From contig JAHQJS010000006.1 in the NCBI GenBank assembly GCA_019057385.1, forward strand, positions 1 through 64,000: 64,000 bases of DNA. The letters run 5' to 3'. A program made the position numbers and the translations under genes. Within the stretch, counting starts at the first letter, position 1, and the number at the start of each line of letters is the position of its first letter. Below the pieces are notes generated by a model, which worked only from the letters and a program-made list of their open reading frames with translations, had not been told where the DNA came from and made no database searches. Origin of the DNA: Candidatus Borrarchaeum weybense. GTDB lineage: Archaea; Asgardarchaeota; Sifarchaeia; Borrarchaeales; Borrarchaeaceae. This document shows, piece by piece, positions 43,739-53,101 of the stretch.

Positions 43739-45883
43739 ATGAATAAGTCAGTTTCTAGAAACAATATTTCTCATCATTTAGGCATTATTAACCAATTGTT
43801 AAGCATCATCATTATGACATTGGCTTCAAGGATCACTGGGAGATCTCTTATCAGAAGCCTTTCAATAATCACTTATTATACTCCACCGACTTATGGATTT
43901 GATTATTTCTCGATTTATCTTTTAAGAATCTATACACATGCTTTTCCGTTTTATTTCTCAGTTGGAATCTTGATAGGCGTTCTGGTGGCACTTTTTTTGA
44001 ATGAAGAAGCTTCTAACCTTAAAAAAAACCTTTGTTCTCTTCCGATTTATTTTTTGGGAAGTTTTATTGGAGATTTCTTAAACGTTGTAAATGAATACAA
44101 TCGACTCTATACTTTGAATGCCTTTATCGGATTTGGATCTGCAATACATTCTTTAATGCCTTTTTTCGTCATATTAGGAGTTGTTTTGGTATTGGGAGGG
44201 TTTGCTGGAAAACTTATCATTTCTTTATTTCCACAAAAAACTTCTATAATTCGTTTGTGGGGGCATCGAATTATCAGAAATGCCTACCAACACGTTAAGA
44301 ATACTTTTAATTATGATAACGCTCTTAAAATTGCAAAAAGAATCAAAAATCGTCTAGTTTTAGAGAATAAATTAAGTTATATTTTACTAATTGTTATTCT
44401 ATTTGCTGCTGCTACTATTCGTTTTTATAATATATCTCAACTAGGCCTACGTTATTGGGACGCCGCATTATATATTCGTAAAACTATCCAGTTCTTAGAT
44501 GGTGGAACGACCGACCAAGCATTTGGACATATTCTTATTCTATCTGCTGTATTTTTACTCTTCGGAAAAGATCCCCTTTTTGCTCTTCTACTCTCAGCAT
44601 TTATAGGAACGTTAAATGTCTATATTATTTTTTTACTAGGCAAGGAATTATATGATGAAAAAGTCGGGTTCTTAGCAGCATCTCTTCTTGCTGTTACTGA
44701 GTATCATATATTATATTCGAGAAGTGCATTAATTCAATCAGATTTAGCCTTTTTTTCACTTTTGACATTCTATTTTTACGTTTTGAGATCAAAAGTATTA
44801 ACTTCAAAGAGGGCTTCTAAAAAGAATAAGGTTCTTAATTCAGTTTCGATCCTGTCAATGATTAGTGGACTTCTCGCTGGCTTTTGTTTTACGATAACTT
44901 GGATCGGCATAATTATAGCGCCAAGCATACTTTTTATTGAATTATTTCTTATTATACTTAAGAAAATTGAATGGAAGAAAGGGCTTTATTTCATAGGAAT
45001 TTTCGCAATTTCAGCGTGTTTGGGTTCTTTAATGATCTTTTTCCCACTTATTTATTTTCAAAGATTTATTATCACGCATTCAACTCAAGAACACATAAGA
45101 GTTGGTATTTTATGGGGTTCCACCTTTAACCTTTTTAGTTTCTTTTCATTTCTGATAATGTTAGTGAATCCTCTGTTTATTGCGCTATTTCTTTTTGGTA
45201 TCGTAATTATAATTAAGGAAAGGAAATTTGAGGATCTTATATTAGTTTCATGGATGATTTATTTCTTAATTTTTTTTAGCGGGCTTCCTCACAAAGAACC
45301 AAGAGACTATATCTCCTCTATATCTGTCTTTTTGCTCATAGCCGCAAGAGGTAGCTTCTTTTTATCCAATTTAAAGATTACAAATAATATCAAAGCCTGG
45401 AAATCAAAATTCCTTTTTCTTATATTTTGTTCTTTGCTAATAATTTCAGGATTTTATACAGCACTTGATACGATTACTTTGGAATCGCCTGCATATAAGA
45501 ACTCTAGCGAATTTTTAATTCAAGATAATTGTCAAGGCGGTCTTGCTCATATGAGTTCAATAATGAATGTCTATACAGACCTAATATGGGATCACTTAGG
45601 CGACAAGGATAAATTGATTGAAGCATATCAAAGAGGATTTACTCATATGTTAATCGATTATAATTATCTTTGGAATAAATATGGCGAGAGAGACATTTCT
45701 CAAGAGATACTTTTAAAATGTCCTGCTGTTTTAATTTTGCCAAATGATATCTCGACCCATATCCCCACATTAAGAGAGTCTGTTCCTCCAGATGTGGTCG
45801 AAGAAATCTTGATCGATCCTTATTCAAAAAATCTTTATGTCTATCGTTTGGACGATGTTATCTATACCTTATCATTGATTTGA
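43739..45883 (+). CDS. GT39-like (PMT/ArnT type) membrane glycosyltransferase with extra N-terminal membrane domain
   Basis: The protein has 714 residues. The GT-C core starts near residue 215: AAATIRFYNISQLGLRYWDAALYIRKTIQF, with the Asp of RYWDA as candidate catalytic residue, followed by FLLGKELYDEKVGFLAASLLAVTEYHILYSRSALIQSD, the usual PMT pattern. The first 200 residues add about four membrane segments not found in the shorter neighbours. A soluble C-terminal domain is at about 580-714. It heads three consecutive co-directional GT-C genes (43739, 46012, 47692). Confidence 0.75.
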   Translation: MNKSVSRNNISHHLGIINQLLSIIIMTLASRITGRSLIRSLSIITYYTPPTYGFDYFSIYLLRIYTHAFPFYFSVGILIGVLVALFLNEEASNLKKNLCSLPIYFLGSFIGDFLNVVNEYNRLYTLNAFIGFGSAIHSLMPFFVILGVVLVLGGFAGKLIISLFPQKTSIIRLWGHRIIRNAYQHVKNTFNYDNALKIAKRIKNRLVLENKLSYILLIVILFAAATIRFYNISQLGLRYWDAALYIRKTIQFLDGGTTDQAFGHILILSAVFLLFGKDPLFALLLSAFIGTLNVYIIFLLGKELYDEKVGFLAASLLAVTEYHILYSRSALIQSDLAFFSLLTFYFYVLRSKVLTSKRASKKNKVLNSVSILSMISGLLAGFCFTITWIGIIIAPSILFIELFLIILKKIEWKKGLYFIGIFAISACLGSLMIFFPLIYFQRFIITHSTQEHIRVGILWGSTFNLFSFFSFLIMLVNPLFIALFLFGIVIIIKERKFEDLILVSWMIYFLIFFSGLPHKEPRDYISSISVFLLIAARGSFFLSNLKITNNIKAWKSKFLFLIFCSLLIISGFYTALDTITLESPAYKNSSEFLIQDNCQGGLAHMSSIMNVYTDLIWDHLGDKDKLIEAYQRGFTHMLIDYNYLWNKYGERDISQEILLKCPAVLILPNDISTHIPTLRESVPPDVVEEILIDPYSKNLYVYRLDDVIYTLSLI

Positions 45884-46011
45884 CGTATTTGAATAGTATC
45901 ATTTCATCTATTAGAAAATGGGAATTCGAATGTAAATTACAAACTTTAAGTGATTGTATTAAGGTATTTCGAGTTTAAATACGGAAATTTTCGATATTTC
46001 GGCTGATTTAA

Positions 46012-47673
46012 ATGGAGTACATAGACAGTAAACATATCAAACTGTTTATTTGTTTTTTTGTTACAATTATATGCGCACATAGAGTGTTTTTTATTTGGAA
46101 TTATTATTTTGGCGTACCTGCAAGTGATTTTTTTTCCTTTAGAAATCATGCAATATGGTTTGAGCATTGGGAAATTCGCTGGGGAGATAAACGCCTTCCT
46201 TTGTTTCCTTTATTGATGGCTATTCTTGCACAACCGTTTAAACTATTTGGAATTGATCATCCATATTTAATCAGTGCTTATCTCATCAATCTCATTTCAT
46301 TAAGTCTTAGTATTCCTCTCTTATATTCAGTAAATAAGAAAATTCTAAAATCTACGGTACTGTCTCTTCTTTCAACTTTTCTTTTTGTTATTAATGCAGA
46401 ATATCTTGTATGGAATATTCAGCCAATTTTGGACACATTTCTTGTTTTCTCTATTCTACTTACCTTTTATTTATATTTCTTTAAGAGAATGGAGTTAAAA
46501 TATTTTGGAGTTTGTTTCGCTTCATTAATTAGATATGAAGCTATTTTATTAGCCCCAATATTTCTCTTTGATGATATTTTTTTCAAAAAAAGAGAGCGTA
46601 AAAAACTTATTTTATTAGGCCCTATGGCGATTGCTCCATTAACCTTTTGGGTTATCTCTGCGTATTTAGTGTACGGTCTCCCTGCGTATCTCAGGCAAGT
46701 GCAGGTAATTGGCTCACATGCAGGTTTAAGTTTTTTGCTTTCAATTAATTGGGTTATTACTATAGGGATCTACTTTGGATTTAATGGATTACGATTTTTA
46801 ATTACACGCTTAATTGTATCTATAATCCTGATTATAGGACTTATATCCTTTCATAAGAATCGTTTTTTCTTACCTCTTTTCTTATGGTTAGGTAGTTATA
46901 CAGCGCTTCACATGTACTTTTCATTTAACTACTCTCGTTTCGTTATACCAATTTTGTGGCTTATAATAACATTTTGCGTATATGGTTTAAATTCTTCATA
47001 TAATACTATAAGAAAACAAATGCATCATAATTTCTCTAAATTTCATAAAATCTCTCTTATGATATTAGTGATAACGACATTCTCTTTTTATCAATTCTAT
47101 GATAAATCGTATATTCTAAATGCTTTTTTTGTTGATATTCTAGTTGCCTCACTTTTACTGTCTACATTTTCATTGATTATTATTTTAGAGACAGCAGATC
47201 AAAAAAGGAACAATTACAAAATATCCCTTATCTTGATAATTCTGTTTCTTAGTACATTTGCATCAACCTTTAATGGAGATATTCGCACAAATGATATTGC
47301 CTATCAAAAGATACAATTTCGAAAAGTTGGAGAATGGTACAAAGATGTTGCACTAAAGAATGATATATTGGTGGCAACCAGTATTGGAATTGTACAGCAC
47401 TATTCTGGATTGCCTAATGAATTCTTCTTAGGAACAGCTAGTTTTCGCGCAAATACTACAACTGAGTTTATTGAGGAATTAAAAAATCGAGGAGTAACTT
47501 ATGTAGTCTGGGATAGTTATCAAGGCAATCGAGCAAAGGATTACTATTATAATGTTTATAGAGTCTGGCTCATCTCGTTTTTGAGTGATGGAGAAAATAA
47601 ACCACATTTTGAACTTGTTTACGAAGTCGATATTCACTCACAAATCGCTTATGTCTATAAATTCTCCCCATAA
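46012..47673 (+). CDS. GT-C-type membrane glycosyltransferase
   Basis: The protein has 553 residues and about 11 membrane segments. FGVPASDFFSFRNHAIWFEHWEIRWGDKRLPLFPLLMAIL has the Asp/His-rich first loop and xPLFPLLMA segment of archaeal mannosyl/GT39-like enzymes. A C-terminal soluble part of about 120 residues ends with YVVWDSYQGN. It follows the previous GT-C gene after 130 bp and precedes another by 18 bp. Donor is presumably a dolichyl-phosphate sugar. Confidence 0.75.
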   Translation: MEYIDSKHIKLFICFFVTIICAHRVFFIWNYYFGVPASDFFSFRNHAIWFEHWEIRWGDKRLPLFPLLMAILAQPFKLFGIDHPYLISAYLINLISLSLSIPLLYSVNKKILKSTVLSLLSTFLFVINAEYLVWNIQPILDTFLVFSILLTFYLYFFKRMELKYFGVCFASLIRYEAILLAPIFLFDDIFFKKRERKKLILLGPMAIAPLTFWVISAYLVYGLPAYLRQVQVIGSHAGLSFLLSINWVITIGIYFGFNGLRFLITRLIVSIILIIGLISFHKNRFFLPLFLWLGSYTALHMYFSFNYSRFVIPILWLIITFCVYGLNSSYNTIRKQMHHNFSKFHKISLMILVITTFSFYQFYDKSYILNAFFVDILVASLLLSTFSLIIILETADQKRNNYKISLILIILFLSTFASTFNGDIRTNDIAYQKIQFRKVGEWYKDVALKNDILVATSIGIVQHYSGLPNEFFLGTASFRANTTTEFIEELKNRGVTYVVWDSYQGNRAKDYYYNVYRVWLISFLSDGENKPHFELVYEVDIHSQIAYVYKFSP

Positions 47674-47691
47674 TTTATAAAATTAAAGAAG

Positions 47692-49017
47692 GTGAAAGTT
47701 ATATTTCTTAGAAATGAAAACAACCAATTAGACAAGTTTCTGAGTCTAATTATGTTGATTGCTTTTATATCAAGTGTAATTTTATTACTAATTCTATATC
47801 CTGGAATTATTTCAACAATTTTGCACATTTTGACTATTTTAGCAGGAGTTTCAGTATTCTATGCCATTCAACGTAAGAATTTGAATTCAACGATAAATAG
47901 TTTGTTCGTTAACGAAAAAATATTTGTTCTGGTTTTATTCTTGGCTTCTGTTGTTTGTCGGATCTTTTTTATTACTATCCCGAAAAGTAACATCGATGTA
48001 ATCAACGAGATTGCTGCTGCAGAATTCATTTTATATAACGGAATTGTAGCTTATTTTACTTACTATTCCACATTAGTACATATCGGGGCGCAATATCCAC
48101 CCCTTTATCCACTGCTCTTAGCGGTAATTTTCCCCTTCGGAATAACATTGGAGTACGTTAAATTATTCACAGTTATAGTTGGCTCTCTAATAGTAATCCC
48201 TACATACTTAATTGGGAAAGAACTCTACGATAAAAGAAAAGCGACAATTTCCGCATTGTTAATTTTTTCTTTGCCATACACTTTTCTTATGAGTATACAG
48301 GGTTTAAATGATGTTTTAATGACGTTTCTTAGTGCCTTATTCATGTATTTCTTCATTCTGTACATCAAAAATGGAAAAAATAGCGATGGGATCCTTTCAG
48401 GAACAATTATAGGAGTTAGTTTGCTTTTCAAGTACACGATTGGTATTTTTTATCTGTCGACACTAATCTTTGCATTATTCTATAGAACTAAAAAAGAAGA
48501 CAATTATCTATATAAAACGTTGTTCGTGATCCTCGTATCTCTGCTTTGCATTATTCCTTGGTTTATATTTATGTACTATACAGGTATTATTCAAAGACAA
48601 ATTGAGACGTTATTGGCTTTAAGCAGTCCCGGGCGAAAACCTGGTTCAGATTATGGATATGAAATATCTGAATGGTTTCGTTTCGTGTCTTGGTCAGCAT
48701 TGTTCCTTAGCCCGACAAATAATATTCTATTACTAATTTTCATATCCCATTTGATTTATAAAGGAAACGTAAACTGGAAAAATGGCCTCTTGTTATTATG
48801 GGTAATCGTTCCATTCATATTTTTCGGTGTTTTTCACCCACTTATTCGTTATTGGATGATTTCATTTCCAGCTTTAACCTTACTTATTGCCAATTCAATT
48901 GAGGAATTAACTAGCGTAAAATATTGTGAAAAAATATTTCTAACAACCTTTAGTTTTTCATTAATTCTCTGTTTTCTTGCAAGTTATTTAGTTTTGGTTT
49001 ATGTGAGTCCTTTCTGA
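47692..49017 (+). CDS. GT-C-type membrane glycosyltransferase
   Basis: The protein has 441 residues and about 11 membrane segments. The core reads VINEIAAAEFILYNGIVAYF, HIGAQYPPLYPLLLAVIFP, LIGKELYDKRKATISALLIFSLPY, the PMT/ArnT pattern, with Asp of SNIDVINE in the catalytic-Asp position. It lacks a sizeable C-terminal soluble domain. GTG 47692 begins 18 nt after the previous stop, so the two are probably one transcript. AAGAAG lies just before it, closer than ideal. Confidence 0.7.
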   Translation: MKVIFLRNENNQLDKFLSLIMLIAFISSVILLLILYPGIISTILHILTILAGVSVFYAIQRKNLNSTINSLFVNEKIFVLVLFLASVVCRIFFITIPKSNIDVINEIAAAEFILYNGIVAYFTYYSTLVHIGAQYPPLYPLLLAVIFPFGITLEYVKLFTVIVGSLIVIPTYLIGKELYDKRKATISALLIFSLPYTFLMSIQGLNDVLMTFLSALFMYFFILYIKNGKNSDGILSGTIIGVSLLFKYTIGIFYLSTLIFALFYRTKKEDNYLYKTLFVILVSLLCIIPWFIFMYYTGIIQRQIETLLALSSPGRKPGSDYGYEISEWFRFVSWSALFLSPTNNILLLIFISHLIYKGNVNWKNGLLLLWVIVPFIFFGVFHPLIRYWMISFPALTLLIANSIEELTSVKYCEKIFLTTFSFSLILCFLASYLVLVYVSPF

Positions 49018-49115
49018 AAAAAACAACATATTTCACGTTTCTAACACTCAGATTATCTGTCATAACATTTTGAACGTTATAACCTTCTTATTTTAGTTTA
49101 TAAATGAATTTTCTT

Positions 49116-49889
49116 TCATTTTATACATATAAACTGCGTATTAGGTAAGAAAAATAGGATAAGATTTTTCATAATCCTTGACTTTTTACTTATTTCAATG
49201 AGTGCTTTTTTTAGAGAATTCATATTTTTTGAGTTTATGTCATAAACTTCTAAAATATCAATAACCTTCGAAAACCCTAGTGAAAGAAAGAATCTTCTCA
49301 ACTGATAATAAAAGAACTCGTTAAAATCAATGCCTAATTTCATTATATCTTTTCCATGATACCATATTCGAAGTTGGTAACGCAATTTATTTGGCATCCA
49401 ACTATAGAACGGAAAATGGAATTCTCCACTTTTTAAAGCGAATTTATTAGTAGAAACAAAATAGAACAAACCACCCGGCTTTAATGCGTTATAAATCCGT
49501 TTAATACCTTCTTTCCATAATTTAACATGCTCAAATACTGTAATAGCAATGATAACGTCGTATTTTGACGATCCAATGTTTTCTTTTTCAATATTGCCCA
49601 ATTTCACATCTAATTCAATGCCATATCGTTTTCCAAGTTCTTTAGAAAACTTCACAAATTGAGGACTAATATCAATCCCTTCACAGGAGATCCCATCCAA
49701 AGCACAAAGAATTGGAAACCAACCAAGACCCGAACCAATTTCTAGAATTTTTGCGTTTATATCAAGATTTTTAAGTTTTCGAATATGAGACATAATATTG
49801 TAATAATTTCTTTTCTTATCTTCAGCTTTAATCCCTCTACGTTTACTGATATATCGAATCGCATCTTCTGAGTGCTCGTGAATTTCCAA
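49116..49889 (-). CDS. SAM-dependent methyltransferase
   Basis: The protein has 257 residues. Motif I is ILEIGSGLGWFPILC, followed by CEGIDISPQFV, KYDVIIAITVFEHVKLW and LKPGGLFYFVST. A C-terminal part of about 100 residues, rich in Phe and Lys, may form an acceptor lid. It follows another methyltransferase (49937-50569) by 47 nt on the same strand; the two are probably co-transcribed. Confidence 0.8.
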   Translation of the reverse strand: MEIHEHSEDAIRYISKRRGIKAEDKKRNYYNIMSHIRKLKNLDINAKILEIGSGLGWFPILCALDGISCEGIDISPQFVKFSKELGKRYGIELDVKLGNIEKENIGSSKYDVIIAITVFEHVKLWKEGIKRIYNALKPGGLFYFVSTNKFALKSGEFHFPFYSWMPNKLRYQLRIWYHGKDIMKLGIDFNEFFYYQLRRFFLSLGFSKVIDILEVYDINSKNMNSLKKALIEISKKSRIMKNLILFFLPNTQFICIK

Positions 49890-49936
49890 AATTAAACCTC
49901 AACGATTCTATAATAATTGATACATTTTAAAAGACA

Positions 49937-50569
49937 TTATTGCTTTTTTGCTAAACTGTAATATGAACTAGCATAATCAAGATAAAATTCTTTTGCGGAT
50001 TTGCTTTTTTTCCCATAAGTAAAGAATATATTTGCATATAATCTTCCTACATGACGAAAAATTGTCTGTAATAATCTTATTGGCATAAAGTATTTTGCAA
50101 TCATTTCTAAGACATTTTTATCAGCAGCAATAAACAAAATTTCAAATCCACAGCCTTTGAGCAATTCTTCCAGCCCCTTCCATGTCATATGATAATAGCT
50201 TACATAGTTTTTACCATGACAAGGCTCAAGAAAAGCTGATTTGATAAAAACATATCCTCCTCTAATTAAAACCCTATTGATTTCTTTAAATGACTTCCAA
50301 GGGTCTGACAGATGTTCTAGAAGAGCAATATTAGAAACTATAGCAAATGTATTATCTATGAAAGGTAGGTTATGTGCATCGTTTAATACTGAAATCCTAG
50401 GATTAAAATTGATATCAGATCCTATCCATTCATATCCTAATTTCTCAAAGAGTTTCTTGTCTTTATCGTCACGACATCCTAAATCTAAGCAAAGACCACC
50501 TATCCTAGGAATTTTTTTGATCATTGAATCAGTCCAATGATGAGGTATTGATGAATTCTCCTTCCTCAT
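49937..50569 (-). CDS. SAM-dependent methyltransferase with altered motif I
   Basis: The protein has 210 residues. The motif I position reads CLDLGCRDDKDKKLFEKLG: the second half of the Gly-rich loop is replaced by charged residues, though IGSDINFNPRI, AHNLPFIDNTFAIVSNIALLEHL and VLIRGGYVFI are normal. The altered loop could weaken SAM binding. First gene of a two-methyltransferase leftward unit. Confidence 0.7.
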   Translation of the reverse strand: MRKENSSIPHHWTDSMIKKIPRIGGLCLDLGCRDDKDKKLFEKLGYEWIGSDINFNPRISVLNDAHNLPFIDNTFAIVSNIALLEHLSDPWKSFKEINRVLIRGGYVFIKSAFLEPCHGKNYVSYYHMTWKGLEELLKGCGFEILFIAADKNVLEMIAKYFMPIRLLQTIFRHVGRLYANIFFTYGKKSKSAKEFYLDYASSYYSLAKKQ

Positions 50570-50701
50570 AATTTCCTCTCCATCAAATAACTTTTACATC
50601 TTTGAAATACCCACTACTGATTGGGACTTTTGAAGGTGAAGTGTAGGGATGAAAAGACGCTTTAATTATCAGATTCTCGCATTAAGATATTTTATTTCTA
50701 T

Positions 50702-51811
50702 TTAAGTCTTCGATAATTCGTAGATTTTCTCAATTTGTTGAGCTATTACTCTCAAATCATATTTCTTTGCATGTTCAATTGCCATTGCTCTCATTCTTGT
50801 AATATTATGAACTGTTAAAATATCAATTACAGCCAGAGCTAGTTCCCTTGAGTTTTTTGGGGCGACAATAATACCGTTTTCACCATTCTTAACAATTAAA
50901 GGAACGCCTCCTACATTTGTAGCTACAACAGGTACACCCATCGCCATAGCTTCTAATATCACTACAGGAAGTCCTTCAGAAAGAGATGGGAGAATTAAGA
51001 TGTCCGCCATTTGCAGATATTCAGGGATCTTTTCATGCGGGACACTGCCAACAAATTCAATCTCTGAATGATTTATTTTGTTTGAGTTTATCAGCATCTG
51101 AGAGAAATTCTTCAGGCGTTTTTCCTCTTCACCTTCACCCACAATGGTAAGTTTTATGTTTTTAATTCTTTCTTTAATCATCGGTATTGCTTGTAAGAGA
51201 TATCTAACACCTTTTATTTTATGCAGTCTACCAATAAACATCAGATTTATCTTTTCATCATTGTAGGTTTTTTTTCTGTGAAACTTTTTGAGGTTTATTC
51301 CTTCTGGTACAATATACACATCTTCTCTCTTTGATAACCTTATAATTTCTTTTTTCATGTTTTCATCTAAAGCTAATACAAAATTAGCATGAGAAACAAT
51401 AAACTTGAATATGATTCTTGAAAATACATTTTTTCTTTCTGCTTGATAGACATCTGAACCTTTTCCCCAAACAATACAAGGAATACCGAACAGAATTTTT
51501 GATAGAATTGCCGATAAACTAGAATATTCAATCATCTGTGATTGAACAACATCAATGTTTTTCAATTGCCTTATTTGTATGAGCAGGGAAATTATAAAGG
51601 TGAAAAAGCGTAAAATAGGTAAATCAATAACTTTTATACGTATGATAAAGAAATTGCTTATTCTTTCATTTAAAGCGAGGGGGGCTTTATGCCTTGTAAG
51701 AATTATAATTTGATGGTTCTTTGCTAATTCTTCGGCAAGTTGATATGTCCCTATTTCTACTCCTCCATATTCAAGAGGAAGAAAACTATGAATTAATATA
51801 CCGATTTTCAA
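50702..51811 (-). CDS. GT4 glycosyltransferase
   Basis: The protein has 369 residues. N-terminal EYGGVEIGTYQLAEELA, VVQSQMIEYSSLSAI, then VYIVPEGINLKKF, INLMFIGRLHKIKGVRYLLQAI, LTIVGEGEEE and EGLPVVILEAMAMGVPVVAT with an intact E-x7-E motif. The ATG start lies 60 nt downstream of a minus-strand TATA-like TTTAATATAA near 51872-51882. It is transcribed divergently from the ABC transporter genes. Confidence 0.9.
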   Translation of the reverse strand: MKIGILIHSFLPLEYGGVEIGTYQLAEELAKNHQIIILTRHKAPLALNERISNFFIIRIKVIDLPILRFFTFIISLLIQIRQLKNIDVVQSQMIEYSSLSAILSKILFGIPCIVWGKGSDVYQAERKNVFSRIIFKFIVSHANFVLALDENMKKEIIRLSKREDVYIVPEGINLKKFHRKKTYNDEKINLMFIGRLHKIKGVRYLLQAIPMIKERIKNIKLTIVGEGEEEKRLKNFSQMLINSNKINHSEIEFVGSVPHEKIPEYLQMADILILPSLSEGLPVVILEAMAMGVPVVATNVGGVPLIVKNGENGIIVAPKNSRELALAVIDILTVHNITRMRAMAIEHAKKYDLRVIAQQIEKIYELSKT

Positions 51812-52244
51812 ACTACCACCAATCTGCTCATAAAGCCTGTCTCGAACAGAAATACAAATGTGATCTCATTATATTAAAGTAGGTTTCATTTAAAATTGAT
51901 GGTGTGTCCCAAACTTCGTCTGATGCTACGTAATAATTTTCTTTAAATTTTTATAATATCTTATAGAAATTATTCACTTTTAATGGGATATTGATAATCC
52001 TCATCCTATCAACTGTGCCTTCTTCTTTGAAATATTGAATCTAGGGTTTAACGATTTAGTTTATGACTTTATAAACACAAAACGCAAGAACTAAGATTAA
52101 AGTTCGGTAAACATAAACTTTTAAGAACTTTCTTAACAATGCTCTTTTGGTAATTTAATGATGTATATCTCTTAACAAGATTAAGAAGATAAATTTAGAT
52201 TTTAATAAACTTCAGATATATCAAGAGAATACGTGGTTTGATGT
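51812..52244. other. Divergent promoter region, GT4 / ABC transporter
   Basis: AT-rich, no coding frame of note. A rightward TATA-like GACTTTATAAACAC lies near 52066-52079 and an AAATTTAGATTTTAA near 52192-52206; a leftward one lies near 51872-51882. TTAAGAACTTTCTTAA (near 52119-52134) is an inverted repeat (TTAAGAA / TTCTTAA). Nothing else is recognised. Confidence 0.4.
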
Positions 52245-53096
52245 ATGGGGGAAGAACAGAAACCCATTAAATATGAACCGGAGCGATCAATTAAACAAGG
52301 GTATATCTCGCTCTGGAAAGAAATGTTCAAGGATACAAGAGAAAGCAAATGGCTAATTCGTCAGCTTTTTTTAAGAGATTTTAAAGCAATGTATAATCAA
52401 TCACTATTAGGAGTTTTATGGGCAATTATCATACCTCTTATAACACTTGGAACCTTTATTGTTTTGAGAAGTTCGGGATTATTTAGTGTTGGGGCGATAG
52501 AGGTACCTTATCCTATCTATGCACTCTTGGGTTTGATATTCTGGCAATTATTTGTCACTGGGATTTTACAGAGCACAAATTCGTTGACAAGCGCGGGCAC
52601 GATGATTAAAAAAATTAATTTTCCTCGTGAGGCCTTGATCTTCGCATCCTTTGGTAATACAATTGTCTCTTTTCTAATTCAGATAGTGATCGTTTCTATA
52701 TTATTTAGTATTTATGGATTTGTCCCTAATTGGAAGTTTGTACTGTTTCCGCTCATGGTAATTCCAATATTACTATTGACCTGCGGTTTAGGGTTCATAT
52801 TTTCAATAATAAATGGTATAATACGAGATTTAGGGCGAATCCTTAGCCTTGGATTAACCTTTTTATTGTTTGTTACTCCTATACTTTACGAAATCCCCGA
52901 AAGTGGCGTTGTAGCCACACTAGCCCGTGTCAACCCTTTATTTTATCTTTCGACAGCACCGAGGGATATCGCCCTTACTGGAACAATAAGTTATCCGTTT
53001 GGATTTTTCATCTCCTGTGCACTTTCAGTTTTCGTTTTTTTCTTTTGCTGGATGGCCTTTCATCTGACTGAAACTAGAATAGCGGAGAGGATTTAG
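52245..53096 (+). CDS. ABC-2 polysaccharide exporter permease (Wzm/TagG type)
   Basis: The protein has 283 residues and six membrane segments. The cytoplasmic N-terminus (SLWKEMFKDTRESKWLIRQLFLRDFKAMYNQSLLGVLWAIIIPL) is diagnostic of the TagG/KpsM/Wzm family. It pairs with the ATPase gene 5 nt downstream to export a completed polysaccharide. Transport of an O-antigen-like chain across the archaeal membrane is the standard role. Confidence 0.9.
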   Translation: MGEEQKPIKYEPERSIKQGYISLWKEMFKDTRESKWLIRQLFLRDFKAMYNQSLLGVLWAIIIPLITLGTFIVLRSSGLFSVGAIEVPYPIYALLGLIFWQLFVTGILQSTNSLTSAGTMIKKINFPREALIFASFGNTIVSFLIQIVIVSILFSIYGFVPNWKFVLFPLMVIPILLLTCGLGFIFSIINGIIRDLGRILSLGLTFLLFVTPILYEIPESGVVATLARVNPLFYLSTAPRDIALTGTISYPFGFFISCALSVFVFFFCWMAFHLTETRIAERI

Positions 53097-53101
53097 GAAC
53101 T

